DNA of 64,000 bases. Origin: Psychrobacter aquaticus CMS 56 (GTDB taxonomy: Bacteria > Pseudomonadota > Gammaproteobacteria > Pseudomonadales > Moraxellaceae). A program made the position numbers and the translations under genes. Positions 1 through 9,082 of this stretch are shown here, piece by piece. Below the pieces are notes generated by a model that did no database searches, was not told the DNA's origin, and saw only the letters and a list, made by a program, of their open reading frames with translations. The stretch lies in NCBI RefSeq assembly GCF_000471625.1, contig NZ_AUSW01000034.1, positions 372,001 through 436,000 on the forward strand. The letters run 5' to 3'. Position 1 is the first letter of the stretch, and each line of letters begins with the position of its first letter.

Positions 1-1
1 T

Positions 2-880
2 ATGATGCTAGGCCCTATCACAGGGGTAGCACTCGCGGTCATTGATTATCGTATGCCGTTACTGCGCAAGTCATTGTTTGCTGTTGCCGCTGGTGTATTA
101 CTAGTAATCCTCGTCGGCTTTATCATTGGCTTATTGCATAGCACTCAGCCGCTGACAGCAGAGATATTGTCTCGTACTCAGCCAACCTCTATGGATTTAA
201 TGATCGCTTTAGCGGGCGGGACAGCAGGTGCTTACGCGATGGTGTCTCCGCATCTGTCTGTTGCGGTGGTCGGTGTGGCGGTAGCAACGGCATTGGTGCC
301 GCCCTTAGCGGCCAGCGGTATATTGTTCGCTCATGGCGAATTGACACTGGGATTTGGGGCGGCTCTGTTGGCATTGACAAACATCATTGCCATCCAATTT
401 ACCAATGCATTAGTGCTATGGCTATTGGGTTTTCGGCGCTTAGTAGATGACGATTATAAATCAAATACCTATCTGACTTTTTTGCAGCGTAACGCGGTGA
501 CGCTATTGCTACTAGGTGGGCTTGGTACATATCTGACCATCAATCTACAAGCCAACGCCAAGCAACAGGCGTTTGAAAATAATGTCAAAGAAACCATCAA
601 CAACTACTTTATCGATAAAGGCAATGTACTGACCAATACTCAATTCGACACTATAGACGACAATCAGGTAGTACGTGCTGTCATTCGTGGTGAAACAACG
701 CCCAGCTCATCTGATGTGCGTCAAATCGAATCAACCATTACCCAAGATATGAAAGAAAATTTCCCCGATTATTTACCGATCAAATTGCAATTACGCTACT
801 TGCCAGTACAAGTGATTGAATCCCATCCATTGATACAAGATAAGCTTGATGAAACCGATGCGGCAATTTTGACCAATTAA
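2..880 (+). CDS. DUF389 family membrane protein, 3' part (5' end outside window)
   Basis: The first visible residues match the conserved glycine/proline-rich start of the DUF389 membrane domain, which normally follows further N-terminal sequence, so the gene probably begins before base 1. About five hydrophobic segments lie in residues 1-185. A soluble tail of about 100 residues follows, rich in charged residues and containing a BON-like stretch. The family is a poorly understood group of integral inner-membrane proteins with no established substrate. A gap of about 165 bases and a fresh ribosome binding site separate it from alaS, so the two need not be co-transcribed. Family assignment is from recognition of the sequence; the exact start cannot be seen. 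Confidence 0.75.
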   Translation: MMLGPITGVALAVIDYRMPLLRKSLFAVAAGVLLVILVGFIIGLLHSTQPLTAEILSRTQPTSMDLMIALAGGTAGAYAMVSPHLSVAVVGVAVATALVPPLAASGILFAHGELTLGFGAALLALTNIIAIQFTNALVLWLLGFRRLVDDDYKSNTYLTFLQRNAVTLLLLGGLGTYLTINLQANAKQQAFENNVKETINNYFIDKGNVLTNTQFDTIDDNQVVRAVIRGETTPSSSDVRQIESTITQDMKENFPDYLPIKLQLRYLPVQVIESHPLIQDKLDETDAAILTN

Positions 881-1047
881 CCAATATGCTAACCGACACT
901 TTTTAGTATATGAACCTGCTGATCTTATCCGCAGAATAACCCAGCAGTTGTAACTCTTGTATCAAGAGCTTGGGCGTTTGTGCTAAAATCGCTTGCAAAA
1001 TTATTTTACTTAATATACTCAATTCTATCCGTCAGTAAGGAGCCGCT

Positions 1048-3720
1048 ATGAGCCAGCCATTTCGCTCAGCCGATATTCGCCAAGCCTTTATCGATTTTTT
1101 TATAAGCAAGCAGCACACCCCAGTGCCATCGTCTAGCCTGATTCCACATAATGACCCGACCTTGCTATTTACCAATGCCGGTATGAATCAGTTTAAAGAG
1201 ACTTTTTTGGGTATGGAGCCACGTGATTATACGCGTGCCGTCACTTCGCAAAAATGCGTACGAGCTGGTGGCAAACATAATGATTTGGACAATGTGGGCT
1301 ACACAGCACGTCATCATACGTTTTTTGAAATGCTCGGTAATTTCTCGTTTGGCGATTATTTTAAACAAGCAGGTATTGAGTATATCTGGGAGTTTTTGAC
1401 TTCTAGCGATTGGCTTGCCATTGATAAAGACCGCCTATACGTGACTATTTACGAAACCGATGATGAAGCGTTTGAGATTTGGAATAAAAACATTGGTATT
1501 CCAAGCGAGCGTATCATTCGTATTGGCGATAATAAAGGGGCACCTTACGCGTCAGATAACTTTTGGACGATGGGTGATACTGGCCCTTGCGGCCCTTGTA
1601 CCGAAGTCTTTTATGACCATGGCGCAGATATCGAAGGCGGCTTGCCGGGTACACCTGAAGAAGATGGTGACCGTTATATTGAGATTTGGAATTGCGTATT
1701 CATGCAATTCAATCGTCAAAAAGACGGTACGCTATTGCCACTCCCTGCGCCAAGCGTTGATACAGGTATGGGGCTTGAGCGTATTAGTGCGATTATGCAA
1801 GGCGTTCATGGTAACTATGAGATCGATTTATTCACTCACTTAATGAATGCAGCGGCTGAGATTTTAGAGATTAACAATGAACAACAATCGTCACTAAAAG
1901 TCATTGCTGATCATATCCGTGCCGTGGCATTTTTGATTGCTGATGGCGTTACCCCAAGTAACGAAGGCCGTGGTTATGTATTGCGCCGTGTGATTCGTCG
2001 TGCCGTTCGTCACGGCAATAAACTTGGCGCAGACAGTGATTTCTTTTATAAAATGGTCGCGCCACTGGTTGCTGAAATGGGCACAGCCTATCCAGAACTA
2101 GCAAGCAAGCAAAGCGTCATAGAAAACGCTATTCAAAAAGAAGAAGCGCAGTTTGCCAAGACATTGGCACAAGGGTTGCGTTTGCTTGCCAGCGAACTTG
2201 AAGGCCTGCAAGATGGTGACACCCTATCTGGAGAAGCAGCATTTAAGCTTTATGATACTTATGGTTTCCCGATTGATTTGACCGCTGATATCACGCGTGA
2301 ACGCGGTATTGCGATTGATGAAGCTGAGTTCGATGAGCATATGCAAGCGCAACGTGAGCGTGCTCGCGATGCTGGCAAATTCGATGTCGATTATAGCAGC
2401 GTTATCCAAGTAGAGACGCCAACGACATTTATTGGTTATGAACAACTAGAAGAAGATGGCGTTACTGTAAATGCACTTTATCAAGACGGCAATGCAACCG
2501 ACAGCTTAACCGAAGGAACAGAAGGTGTTGTCGTACTTGACCGTACACCTTTCTATGCCGAAGGTGGTGGTCAGGTTGGTGAGCTGGGCGAAATTCGCAC
2601 CGCGACAGGCGTCTTTGAAGTTCAAGACACCAAAAAATCGGGGCAGGCCATTATTCATTATGGTGTGGTCACTATGGGTGACATTAATGTCAAACAAACG
2701 GCAGATGCTCAGGTACTCTCTAGTATCCGTGCGGCCAGTGCCAAAAACCACTCTGCCACTCACCTATTGCATGCAGCATTAAGGGAAGTATTGGGCGAGG
2801 AAGTCACGCAAAAAGGCTCACTGGTCTCAAGCGATGTCCTGCGTTTTGATTTCTCGTATGACAAGCCAGTTAGCGCTGCTGAGATTATGCGGGTAGAGCG
2901 CCTAGTCAATGAGCAAATTCAGGCCAATACGCCTGCTCGCATTGAAAACATGTCTATCGATGAAGCCATGAACCAAGGTGCCATGGCGCTATTTGGCGAA
3001 AAGTACGGCAGTGACGTTCGCGTTCTCACCATGGGTACAGATAGCATTGTAGACGGTCAGCGCAAACCGTTTTCTATCGAGCTATGTGGTGGTTTGCATG
3101 TACAGCGCACGGGTGATATTGGCATCCTCAAAATTACCAGCGAATCAGGTATCGCCGCTGGCATTCGCCGTATCGAAGCCGTTACTGGCATGAATGCGAT
3201 TAAAAACATTCAACAAAGCGAACAACAACTGAGCGAGCTTGCCAGTCAGCTAAAAGTGAAGCGTCCTGAAGTGGCGCAGCGTGTACGTACCATGGCTGAT
3301 AAGCAGCGTGACCTAGAAAAACAATTAGAGCGTTTACAGCAAAAAATAGCCAGCGCACAAGCGGCGAATTTGCTTGATGATGTTCAGACCATCGCTGGCA
3401 CACCAGTTCTTATCAGCACCTTAAACGGTATCGATGGCAAATCCATTCGTACACTGATGGACGACATCAAATCTAAACTGCCCGATAGCATCATTGTCCT
3501 GATTGGCGATAAAGACGAGCAGTTGGCACTGGCAGCCAGTGTGGCAAAATCTCTCACTGCTAAAGTAAAAGCGGGTGATATTATTCGCCATTTGGCCAGT
3601 GAGCTTGGCGGTAAAGGCGGCGGTAAACCTGACTATGCGCAAGGCGGCGCGCCAAAGTCTAGTGACAGCTCGGCGGTTATTAATGCGCTACCTACTTGGA
3701 TTGAAACCCAAATCGGCTAA
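1048..3720 (+). CDS. alaS: alanyl-tRNA synthetase
   Basis: Charges tRNA-Ala with alanine in the cytoplasm. The 890-residue length is normal for bacterial AlaRS. The class II aminoacylation domain fills about the first 440 residues, with family motifs such as TNAGMNQFK near residue 40 and the glycine-rich GMGLERI segment near 240. The editing domain carries the zinc-binding HSATH motif near residue 568 and the CGGLHV motif near 679. A coiled coil (about 720-770) and the C-terminal DHHA1-like domain ending in GGKGGGKPD follow. An AAGGAG ribosome binding site lies 6 bases before the ATG. lysC and csrA follow on the same strand, the usual order in Moraxellaceae and pseudomonads. Confidence 0.98.
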   Translation: MSQPFRSADIRQAFIDFFISKQHTPVPSSSLIPHNDPTLLFTNAGMNQFKETFLGMEPRDYTRAVTSQKCVRAGGKHNDLDNVGYTARHHTFFEMLGNFSFGDYFKQAGIEYIWEFLTSSDWLAIDKDRLYVTIYETDDEAFEIWNKNIGIPSERIIRIGDNKGAPYASDNFWTMGDTGPCGPCTEVFYDHGADIEGGLPGTPEEDGDRYIEIWNCVFMQFNRQKDGTLLPLPAPSVDTGMGLERISAIMQGVHGNYEIDLFTHLMNAAAEILEINNEQQSSLKVIADHIRAVAFLIADGVTPSNEGRGYVLRRVIRRAVRHGNKLGADSDFFYKMVAPLVAEMGTAYPELASKQSVIENAIQKEEAQFAKTLAQGLRLLASELEGLQDGDTLSGEAAFKLYDTYGFPIDLTADITRERGIAIDEAEFDEHMQAQRERARDAGKFDVDYSSVIQVETPTTFIGYEQLEEDGVTVNALYQDGNATDSLTEGTEGVVVLDRTPFYAEGGGQVGELGEIRTATGVFEVQDTKKSGQAIIHYGVVTMGDINVKQTADAQVLSSIRAASAKNHSATHLLHAALREVLGEEVTQKGSLVSSDVLRFDFSYDKPVSAAEIMRVERLVNEQIQANTPARIENMSIDEAMNQGAMALFGEKYGSDVRVLTMGTDSIVDGQRKPFSIELCGGLHVQRTGDIGILKITSESGIAAGIRRIEAVTGMNAIKNIQQSEQQLSELASQLKVKRPEVAQRVRTMADKQRDLEKQLERLQQKIASAQAANLLDDVQTIAGTPVLISTLNGIDGKSIRTLMDDIKSKLPDSIIVLIGDKDEQLALAASVAKSLTAKVKAGDIIRHLASELGGKGGGKPDYAQGGAPKSSDSSAVINALPTWIETQIG

Positions 3721-3763
3721 GCGTTTAAGCAGAGTGCACTTCTGTTCTACGTACGCAAGATAC

Positions 3764-3794
3764 GCGATTGGTTATAGCTATTATAACCAATCGC
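3764..3794. repeat. 13-bp perfect inverted repeat after alaS
   Basis: GCGATTGGTTATA and its exact complement are separated by 5 bases, 44 bases after the alaS stop. No T-run follows on either strand, so this is not a textbook intrinsic terminator. It could stabilise the 3' end of the alaS mRNA or act with Rho. The palindrome is read directly; its role is not known. Confidence 0.6.
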
Positions 3795-4016
3795 CATATA
3801 TCTAAGCCGCATGCGCACTTAACCTTATGTCACAGATATGATATAAAGGTCAACGTTTGAATACATCTTTCATTCGGTTAAAAGCCATGGTGAATAAATA
3901 AAAGACATGGGTGCAACTTTTATAATACTGCTTTATCTATACCAGCATTGATCGACTGTCATATTGACTCTCATCAATGATAAAAAAGACCATTAATGAA
4001 TAATAGGTAGGTTTTT

Positions 4017-5303
4017 ATGGCGTTAATAGTACAGAAATACGGCGGTACCTCGATGGGCAGTATCGACCGCATTAAAAACGTCGCCAAACGAGTCAAACGC
4101 TGGCATGACAATGGTCATCAAGTGGTCGTCGTGGTATCTGCCATGAGCGGCGAAACCAACCGTTTGATTGATCTGGCACGCCAGATTAGCAACCAGCCTG
4201 ATCCCCGTGAATATGACCAAATGGTCTCGACGGGTGAGCAAGTATCCATCTCATTACTCGCTATGGCGATTAAAGAGCTTGGTATTGGTGCCCGTTCATT
4301 CACTGGTCGTCAAGTAGCCATCAAAACCGATAATGCCCATAATAAAGCACGTATCGAAAGCATTGATGACAAAAATATTCGTGAACAACTAGAAGCTGGC
4401 AATATCGTCATCGTAGCAGGCTTTCAAGGTATTGATGAAGACGGTAATGCCACTACGTTGGGTCGCGGCGGCTCTGATACAACGGGTGTTGCTATTGCCG
4501 CAGCATTAGGCGCGGATGAGTGTCAAATCTATACCGATGTCGATGGCGTCTATACGACCGATCCTCGCGTGACCTCAAAAGCCAAAAAGCTTGAAAAAAT
4601 CACTTTTGAAGAAATGCTGGAAATGGCAAGTCTAGGCTCTAAAATCCTCCAAATTCGCTCAGTCGAGTTCGCTGGTAAATACGGTGTACCTTTGCGTGTA
4701 CTCTCTAGCTTTGATGAAAATACCGACGGTAGCTTTGACCAAGAATTTCAAGACACCGTTGGCACCCTAATTACGATAGACGAAGGAGACAGTATGGAAC
4801 AGGCAATCATCTCAGGTATCGCATTCAATCGAGACGAAGCAAAAATTGTAGTACGCGGTGTACCTGATCACCCTGGTATCGCTTCTGCTATCTTAAGTCC
4901 GATTGGTCGCGCCAATATCGAAATCGATATGATTGTGCAAAATTTATCGGTCAATGGTACGACAGACTTTACTTTTACGGTCAACCGTTCTGACTTAGAC
5001 AAAACCATGAAAGTACTCAATGAGGAAGTCAAAGACGAGATTGGTGCCAAAGAAATATTGGGCAATAGCGAAGTGGTTAAAGTCTCTCTAGTGGGTGTTG
5101 GTATGCGCTCACATGCAGGGGTTGCTAGTCTCATGTTCCAGACTTTGGCTGAAAACAATATCAACATCCAAATGATATCGACCAGTGAAATTAAAGTGTC
5201 TGTTCTGATTCAAGATCAGCATTTAGAAAAAGCGGTGAAATCATTACATACCGCATTTGGTCTTGATCGCGAAGATGGTGAAAGTAAAATCGCTGGACTA
5301 TAA
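4017..5303 (+). CDS. lysC: aspartate kinase (alpha subunit)
   Basis: Phosphorylates aspartate, the first step to lysine, threonine, methionine and diaminopimelate. The 428-residue protein starts with the kinase signature KYGGTSMGS at residues 7-15. The amino-acid kinase domain runs to about residue 250, with GRGGSDTT near 155 and TDVDGVYTTDPR near 178. Two ACT domains (about 260-420) should bind lysine and/or threonine for feedback control. The ATG follows AGGTAGG with a 5-base spacer. Length and ACT layout fit the alpha/beta type of aspartokinase, and an internal start for a beta chain is visible (separate entry). A terminator-like hairpin lies about 200 bases downstream. Confidence 0.97.
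   Translation: MALIVQKYGGTSMGSIDRIKNVAKRVKRWHDNGHQVVVVVSAMSGETNRLIDLARQISNQPDPREYDQMVSTGEQVSISLLAMAIKELGIGARSFTGRQVAIKTDNAHNKARIESIDDKNIREQLEAGNIVIVAGFQGIDEDGNATTLGRGGSDTTGVAIAAALGADECQIYTDVDGVYTTDPRVTSKAKKLEKITFEEMLEMASLGSKILQIRSVEFAGKYGVPLRVLSSFDENTDGSFDQEFQDTVGTLITIDEGDSMEQAIISGIAFNRDEAKIVVRGVPDHPGIASAILSPIGRANIEIDMIVQNLSVNGTTDFTFTVNRSDLDKTMKVLNEEVKDEIGAKEILGNSEVVKVSLVGVGMRSHAGVASLMFQTLAENNINIQMISTSEIKVSVLIQDQHLEKAVKSLHTAFGLDREDGESKIAGL
4794..5303 (+). CDS. lysC: probable aspartokinase beta subunit from internal in-frame start of lysC
   Basis: Inside lysC an in-frame ATG at 4794 is preceded by AAGGAG with a 5-base spacer, a better initiation site than that of full-length lysC. Translation from here would give a 169-residue protein holding only the two ACT regulatory domains. 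In Bacillus subtilis aspartokinase II and Corynebacterium glutamicum LysC, alpha and beta chains arise in exactly this way and beta is about 160-172 residues. The start signal is seen directly; production of beta in this organism is inferred by analogy. Confidence 0.7.
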   Translation: MEQAIISGIAFNRDEAKIVVRGVPDHPGIASAILSPIGRANIEIDMIVQNLSVNGTTDFTFTVNRSDLDKTMKVLNEEVKDEIGAKEILGNSEVVKVSLVGVGMRSHAGVASLMFQTLAENNINIQMISTSEIKVSVLIQDQHLEKAVKSLHTAFGLDREDGESKIAGL

Positions 5304-5326
5304 TAAGTTCAGTATAAAAACGAGTC

Positions 5327-5405
5327 AGCGGGACTGGTATGAATTTTTCGCCGCCTCTGGCAGCAACGGCACAGCAAGCCAGAAAAATTTATACCAGTTC
5401 AGCGT
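5327..5405. repeat. long imperfect inverted repeat downstream of lysC
   Basis: Two arms of about 22 bases, one reading ACTGGTATGAATTTTTC and the other close to its complement, flank a GC-richer 34-base middle. The element starts 24 bases after lysC stops and has no T-run at its end. It does not resemble the ~107-bp repeat family elsewhere in the window. It may be a short mobile-element relic or an mRNA 3'-end structure. The remaining gap up to csrA holds two further hairpins and no credible gene. Confidence 0.6.
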
Positions 5406-5497
5406 TGAAATATATCGCTTAAAACCAGTAAATATAAAAACTCGGTTTTCACGGTTTTATTAATTGATGGTTCGTTACTTTCAATAATACTTAAATT

Positions 5498-5530
5498 AAA
5501 TAGGGTCTTTTTAGATCCTATTTTTATTTT
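5498..5530 (+). terminator. intrinsic terminator for lysC
   Basis: AAATAGGGTC and GATCCTATTT pair as a 10-bp stem with one wobble, around a 6-base loop. The run TTTATTTT follows. It is the first classic terminator after lysC. Confidence 0.75.
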
Positions 5531-5594
5531 CTATTATTGCTAGGGTGAGTATTTACCCAATAGTTTTGTGAAAACCCGTGACACCATCTGTTAT

Positions 5595-5613
5595 GCCCCC
5601 TATAATGGGGCTT
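5595..5613 (+). terminator. GC-rich hairpin upstream of csrA
   Basis: GCCCC and GGGGC form a short strong stem around an AT-rich 7-base loop, followed by TTTCATTTG. It may be a second terminator isolating csrA from lysC, or part of the csrA leader. The T-run is short, so the call is tentative. Confidence 0.4.
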
Positions 5614-5778
5614 TCATTTGGGCTAAATGAATCTACCTATCATTGCCGTTATTGGCACAACATTTAGCATTGTGGTTATGATTAATACATTGCATGTTTG
5701 ATGCTGCGGTGATGTCCTGCAATTGAGAAGTGATCTAATGAGTAATAATTTGTTGATGCGACATAAGGAGTGTGACGC

Positions 5779-6024
5779 ATGTTAATTTTGACACGCCGTG
5801 TGGGCGAAACGCTAATGATTGGTGACGAAGTCAGTGTGACTGTATTAGGTGTCAAAGGCAATCAAGTACGTATCGGTGTGAACGCACCTAAAGACATTGC
5901 CGTACACCGCGAAGAGATTTACCAACGTATTCAGCATGAGCGTTCTGTACAGTCGCAAATGCAACATCTTGAGCAAGGCAGTTTTGCGCCTTCATTCGAT
6001 GACGAAGACTACTTTAATCGCTAA
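5779..6024 (+). CDS. csrA: carbon storage regulator CsrA (RsmA)
   Basis: Global post-transcriptional regulator that binds GGA motifs in mRNA leaders and changes translation and mRNA stability. Residues 1-60 are a canonical CsrA, starting [11 protein letters not shown], with the RNA-contacting segments VRIGVNAP and [12 protein letters not shown]. The protein is 81 residues against about 61 in Escherichia coli. The extra C-terminal tail is acidic and polar and ends [16 protein letters not shown] lies 8 bases before the ATG. Position after alaS and lysC is typical for the group. Confidence 0.97.
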   Translation: MLILTRRVGETLMIGDEVSVTVLGVKGNQVRIGVNAPKDIAVHREEIYQRIQHERSVQSQMQHLEQGSFAPSFDDEDYFNR

Positions 6025-6135
6025 GCTGTGAGGTTTAACGCTTAATTATTAATAACTATTGAGTACACGTAGATATTATATTTTCAGAAATACTGTGTCT
6101 TTGCTTTTTTTCATCTGCTCTGAGGTCATTTATTT

Positions 6136-6510
6136 ATGAGTATTCGCCAATCAGATGTATCGGCTCTACTTAATGGTTTGAATAAAAAAGCCATTGGATT
6201 CAATGATGTCATCAGCTTTATTGATGATTTTTATCGCTATGCACCTGCTCCTTTTGTTAATGGCATGGTACATAATGCAGCTGGTGAAAATGAAGGCAGT
6301 GCGAAGATTTTTGGTTTTGCCAAGCATCATGGTTTGAATCAGTTAGATACGCTAAAACTATTCGGCGAGCATTATGCCAAAGTTCAAGCCACTCCTAATG
6401 GTACCGATCATGCCAATATTCGTAATTTTTTACATTGGGGCTGGCAAGGGTTTTTGATGCAAAAAAACCCTTTAACGGTGCGCCCTAGTGTTGATACCAC
6501 TGCACTTTAA
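6136..6510 (+). CDS. HopJ type III effector family protein
   Basis: The 124 residues match the HopJ family along their length: an NEGSAKIFGFA segment near residue 55 and the closing FLHWGWQGF near 98. Despite the name, members occur widely in free-living gammaproteobacteria without type III secretion, and nothing in this window encodes such a system. The protein has no signal peptide or membrane segment and is probably cytoplasmic. It stands alone between csrA and a bidirectional terminator. Its biochemical role is unknown. Confidence 0.85.
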   Translation: MSIRQSDVSALLNGLNKKAIGFNDVISFIDDFYRYAPAPFVNGMVHNAAGENEGSAKIFGFAKHHGLNQLDTLKLFGEHYAKVQATPNGTDHANIRNFLHWGWQGFLMQKNPLTVRPSVDTTAL

Positions 6511-6525
6511 TTATCTGTCGAGCAC

Positions 6526-6556
6526 AAAAAAGCCACGCTAACTAGCGTGGCTTTTT
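6526..6556. terminator. bidirectional intrinsic terminator
   Basis: AAAAAGCCACGCTA and its complement form a near-perfect stem ending in T-runs on both strands. It sits between the convergent HopJ-family gene and the yeaC-like gene and can end transcription from both. Confidence 0.93.
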
Positions 6557-6583
6557 CGTTGTGACTCATTATTGAGAAGAAGT

Positions 6584-6895
6584 TTATTTGTCACGAAACT
6601 TAATGGGCTGTACCGCACCTTTAGGATTGGGCATATTGGGATAATGATGCTCATGCTCGACATCACACTCAGCGCCAACGATAGAACCATCTTCTTTTAC
6701 TGGTTTATGAATGTAGCCAGTACGCTCAGCAGGCGGTAGATGTTCGTGCTCCCAAACCATCACCGCTTGCATACAAGTTTCGCGCTGCTCAGCAGTTAGC
6801 TTACGGCCATCAGGCCATTTACCTAACTCAATTGCCATACGAAACTTATCGACCACTTCTGGTGTTAGACTTGCTAATATCGTTTGTTTGTCCAT
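6584..6895 (-). CDS. YeaC-like protein (DUF1315)
   Basis: A 103-residue cytoplasmic protein of the DUF1315/YeaC family, recognised by TPEVVDKFRMAIELGKWPDG and the following LTAEQRETCMQAVMVWE. The C-terminal third is histidine- and acid-rich (EHEHHYPN) and may bind metal, but this is only suggested by composition. It lies 56 bases downstream of nadK on the same strand and is probably co-transcribed with it. GGAG precedes the ATG with a spacer of about 10 bases. Function unknown. Confidence 0.85.
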   Translation of the reverse strand: MDKQTILASLTPEVVDKFRMAIELGKWPDGRKLTAEQRETCMQAVMVWEHEHLPPAERTGYIHKPVKEDGSIVGAECDVEHEHHYPNMPNPKGAVQPIKFRDK

Positions 6896-6951
6896 TTTAC
6901 TTACTCTCCACCACTATTTTCTATATAACGTTCTTTATATAACAGATTCGC

Positions 6952-7956
6952 TTATTCATCGTCCATAATATCATCATCACCATCAAGACTGAATTCTTCT
7001 GCATGGACGTTCCAGTGCAACTTTGTGCGACAAGCCTCATAAAAATCAAACCCTGGCGGATGTAATAAAGTGAGCTTATCCGGATGTTTACGAATATAAA
7101 GGCGCTGCTCTTGTTCAAGTGGGACACTTGGCTTGCCATCTGCACTGACCATCGGCTGAGTGCGGTTGTCTTCATGAATGCGAATACAAACTTCGCTATT
7201 ACCGCTCACCACTATCGGTCGACTAGATAGCGTATGCGGATGCATAGGCACCAGACAAATCGCATCCATACTTGGATGAATAATAGGACCGCCGCCAGAC
7301 AAGGCATAAGCCGTAGAACCCGTCGGTGTGGCCGCTATTAAACCGTCACTATGCTGTCTATAAACATCTTGACCGTCAATTTTCATCTGAAAGTCAATCA
7401 TGTGTACCGATTTGCCAGCATGCAACACGATATCATTGAGTGCCATGTCTTCATGGATGATATTACGCCCTTCTCGTATCTCCATGGTCAATAAGAAACG
7501 ATGATCCAATTGATAATCGCCCATCAATACTTGGCGCAATTTAAAAGCAGCTTCCCCAGGTTTTACATCGGCCAAAAAGCCTAGACGGCCACGATTGACG
7601 CCTAATACAGGCACACGGTAACGTGCCAGCGCCTCAGCAGCGTGTAATATTGAGCCATCACCGCCGACGACGATTACCAAATCACAAATTTCACCGATCA
7701 AGCCACGCTTAACGATTTTGACTTTTTCGATTTCCATGAGATCTAACGTGGGCAAGTTGGCAGTTTGCACATCCATAATCAATGTGAGATTCATATCATT
7801 GATCGTCTGGGCAATTTGCACCAGACTTTGTGTGACACTGCGCTTACCCGCACGCCCCATCAGACCAATGCGCCTAAAAGCAGGATTTTTGATAGCGTGG
7901 AACAGCTCTGATTCATGTAAATGTGGCAATCTTGCTGACTGCGCTGAGTTTTCCAT
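6952..7956 (-). CDS. nadK: NAD kinase
   Basis: Phosphorylates NAD to NADP, setting the cytosolic NADP(H) pool. The 334-residue protein carries the diagnostic GGDGS motif near residue 98, followed by VLGVNRGRLGFLAD. The second conserved block TPTGSTAYALSGGGP lies near 210-225. Family members are usually about 290-300 residues; the extra length is an N-terminal leader of about 35 residues and an acidic tail ending in DGDDDIMDDE. It precedes the yeaC-like gene. Confidence 0.97.
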   Translation of the reverse strand: MENSAQSARLPHLHESELFHAIKNPAFRRIGLMGRAGKRSVTQSLVQIAQTINDMNLTLIMDVQTANLPTLDLMEIEKVKIVKRGLIGEICDLVIVVGGDGSILHAAEALARYRVPVLGVNRGRLGFLADVKPGEAAFKLRQVLMGDYQLDHRFLLTMEIREGRNIIHEDMALNDIVLHAGKSVHMIDFQMKIDGQDVYRQHSDGLIAATPTGSTAYALSGGGPIIHPSMDAICLVPMHPHTLSSRPIVVSGNSEVCIRIHEDNRTQPMVSADGKPSVPLEQEQRLYIRKHPDKLTLLHPPGFDFYEACRTKLHWNVHAEEFSLDGDDDIMDDE

Positions 7957-8184
7957 AAAACGACTCGGTATAACGGTAAAATACCAAGCAATAATAACGA
8001 TAAATGCGTGCTGAGACTAGTAGGTTTATGAATAATCGTTGTTAACTGTCGTAATCAACCCCATATAAAAGCCATCACACGTTGTTTTGGACGTGTTCGT
8101 TGAGCCACCTCTACCATTTTATATATAAGCCCATTAGCAACTTTCGACTGCCACACTGCTTAGCTGACAGTCACGTAAACACAG

Positions 8185-8212
8185 TTGACAATAATGGCGG
8201 GTTTGCTAAAGT
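8185..8212 (+). promoter_or_regulatory. sigma-70-type promoter for the Bax inhibitor-1-like gene
   Basis: A perfect -35 TTGACA (8185-8190) and a -10-like TAAAGT (8207-8212) are 16 bases apart, about 46 bases before the ATG at 8258. Read directly from the sequence; activity is inferred. Confidence 0.6.
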
Positions 8213-8257
8213 AGCTCATATCTATATTGTTTATATTTTATTATTAAGGATACATGT

Positions 8258-8980
8258 ATGGCCAATCCTATTGTCAGTCGCGCAGAACTTGCGATCGGCG
8301 GTAATCCAATGACGGTCAAGGGTGTGATTCAAAAGACCAGTCTATTACTTGGATTATCAGCCATCACGGGTGTGGGCTTTTTCTTTTATGCCCTTATGGC
8401 TGGTCTGTCGCAAGGTTTTATTACGATGGCCGCCTTTGGTAGTATGTTTGCCGCTTTTGGTCTTGCCCTTTTTATCACCTTTAAGCCACAAAAAGCCAAA
8501 ACCTTAGCTGTGCCTTACGCACTTCTAGAAGGTATATTCTTGGGGGGTATTTCACTGTTCTTTATGAGAATGTACCCAAGCGTGCCAGTCACGGCTATGT
8601 GTGCAACTTTTGTGACAGCAGCGGTAATGTTAGGCTTATATCGTTCAGGTCTGGTTAAAGTGACCGAAAAATTTCGCTCCATTGTGACCTCAGCCGTTAT
8701 TGCTATTATGCTTGTTTACGTAGCACAGTGGGTGCTTTCTTTAGCATTTGGTTCAACCTTACCCTTCTTATTTGAAGGTGGCGTAATCGCTATTGGTTTT
8801 AGCTTGTTTGTGATTGTTATCGCTTCTTTTACGCTTTTGTTAGACTTTGATAATATTGATCGCGGTGTAGCAATGGGCGTTTCTGAAGACTACGAATGGT
8901 TATTCAGTATCGGCATCCTTGCCACACTAGTGTGGATGTACATCGAATTTATGCGTCTGCTAAGCTACTTACAAGACTAG
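8258..8980 (+). CDS. Bax inhibitor-1/YccA-like membrane protein
   Basis: A 240-residue protein with about seven hydrophobic segments between residues 28 and 235 and a short polar N-terminus. The pattern and phrases such as FALTFKP-like and DFDNID near residue 205 match the BaxI_1 branch of the Bax inhibitor-1 superfamily, which includes pH-sensitive calcium-leak channels. It should lie in the inner membrane. AAGGA precedes the ATG, a strong promoter lies upstream and a terminator follows, so it is probably monocistronic. Its physiological role in bacteria is not established. Confidence 0.85.
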   Translation: MANPIVSRAELAIGGNPMTVKGVIQKTSLLLGLSAITGVGFFFYALMAGLSQGFITMAAFGSMFAAFGLALFITFKPQKAKTLAVPYALLEGIFLGGISLFFMRMYPSVPVTAMCATFVTAAVMLGLYRSGLVKVTEKFRSIVTSAVIAIMLVYVAQWVLSLAFGSTLPFLFEGGVIAIGFSLFVIVIASFTLLLDFDNIDRGVAMGVSEDYEWLFSIGILATLVWMYIEFMRLLSYLQD

Positions 8981-9011
8981 TCTAAAAAGCACCTAACGAT
9001 CATTTTAAATG

Positions 9012-9057
9012 AAAAACCGCCTTAGCTATTTATATATAGTTGGAGGCGGTTTTTTTA
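9012..9057. terminator. bidirectional intrinsic terminator
   Basis: AAAAACCGCC and GGCGGTTTTT form the base of a long stem with T-runs on both strands. It separates the Bax inhibitor-1-like gene from the convergent copper ATPase gene. Confidence 0.9.
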
Positions 9058-9082
9058 TGAATGAAATTAGGGGTTACTCGAA

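Noticed and set aside
1460..1843. 127-codon plus-strand open frame inside alaS
   Set aside because: Overlaps the conserved AlaRS catalytic domain in another frame; shadow frame.
6136..6510. Evidence of type III secretion from the HopJ name
   Set aside because: The family name is historical; no secretion genes are nearby and members are common in bacteria without type III secretion.
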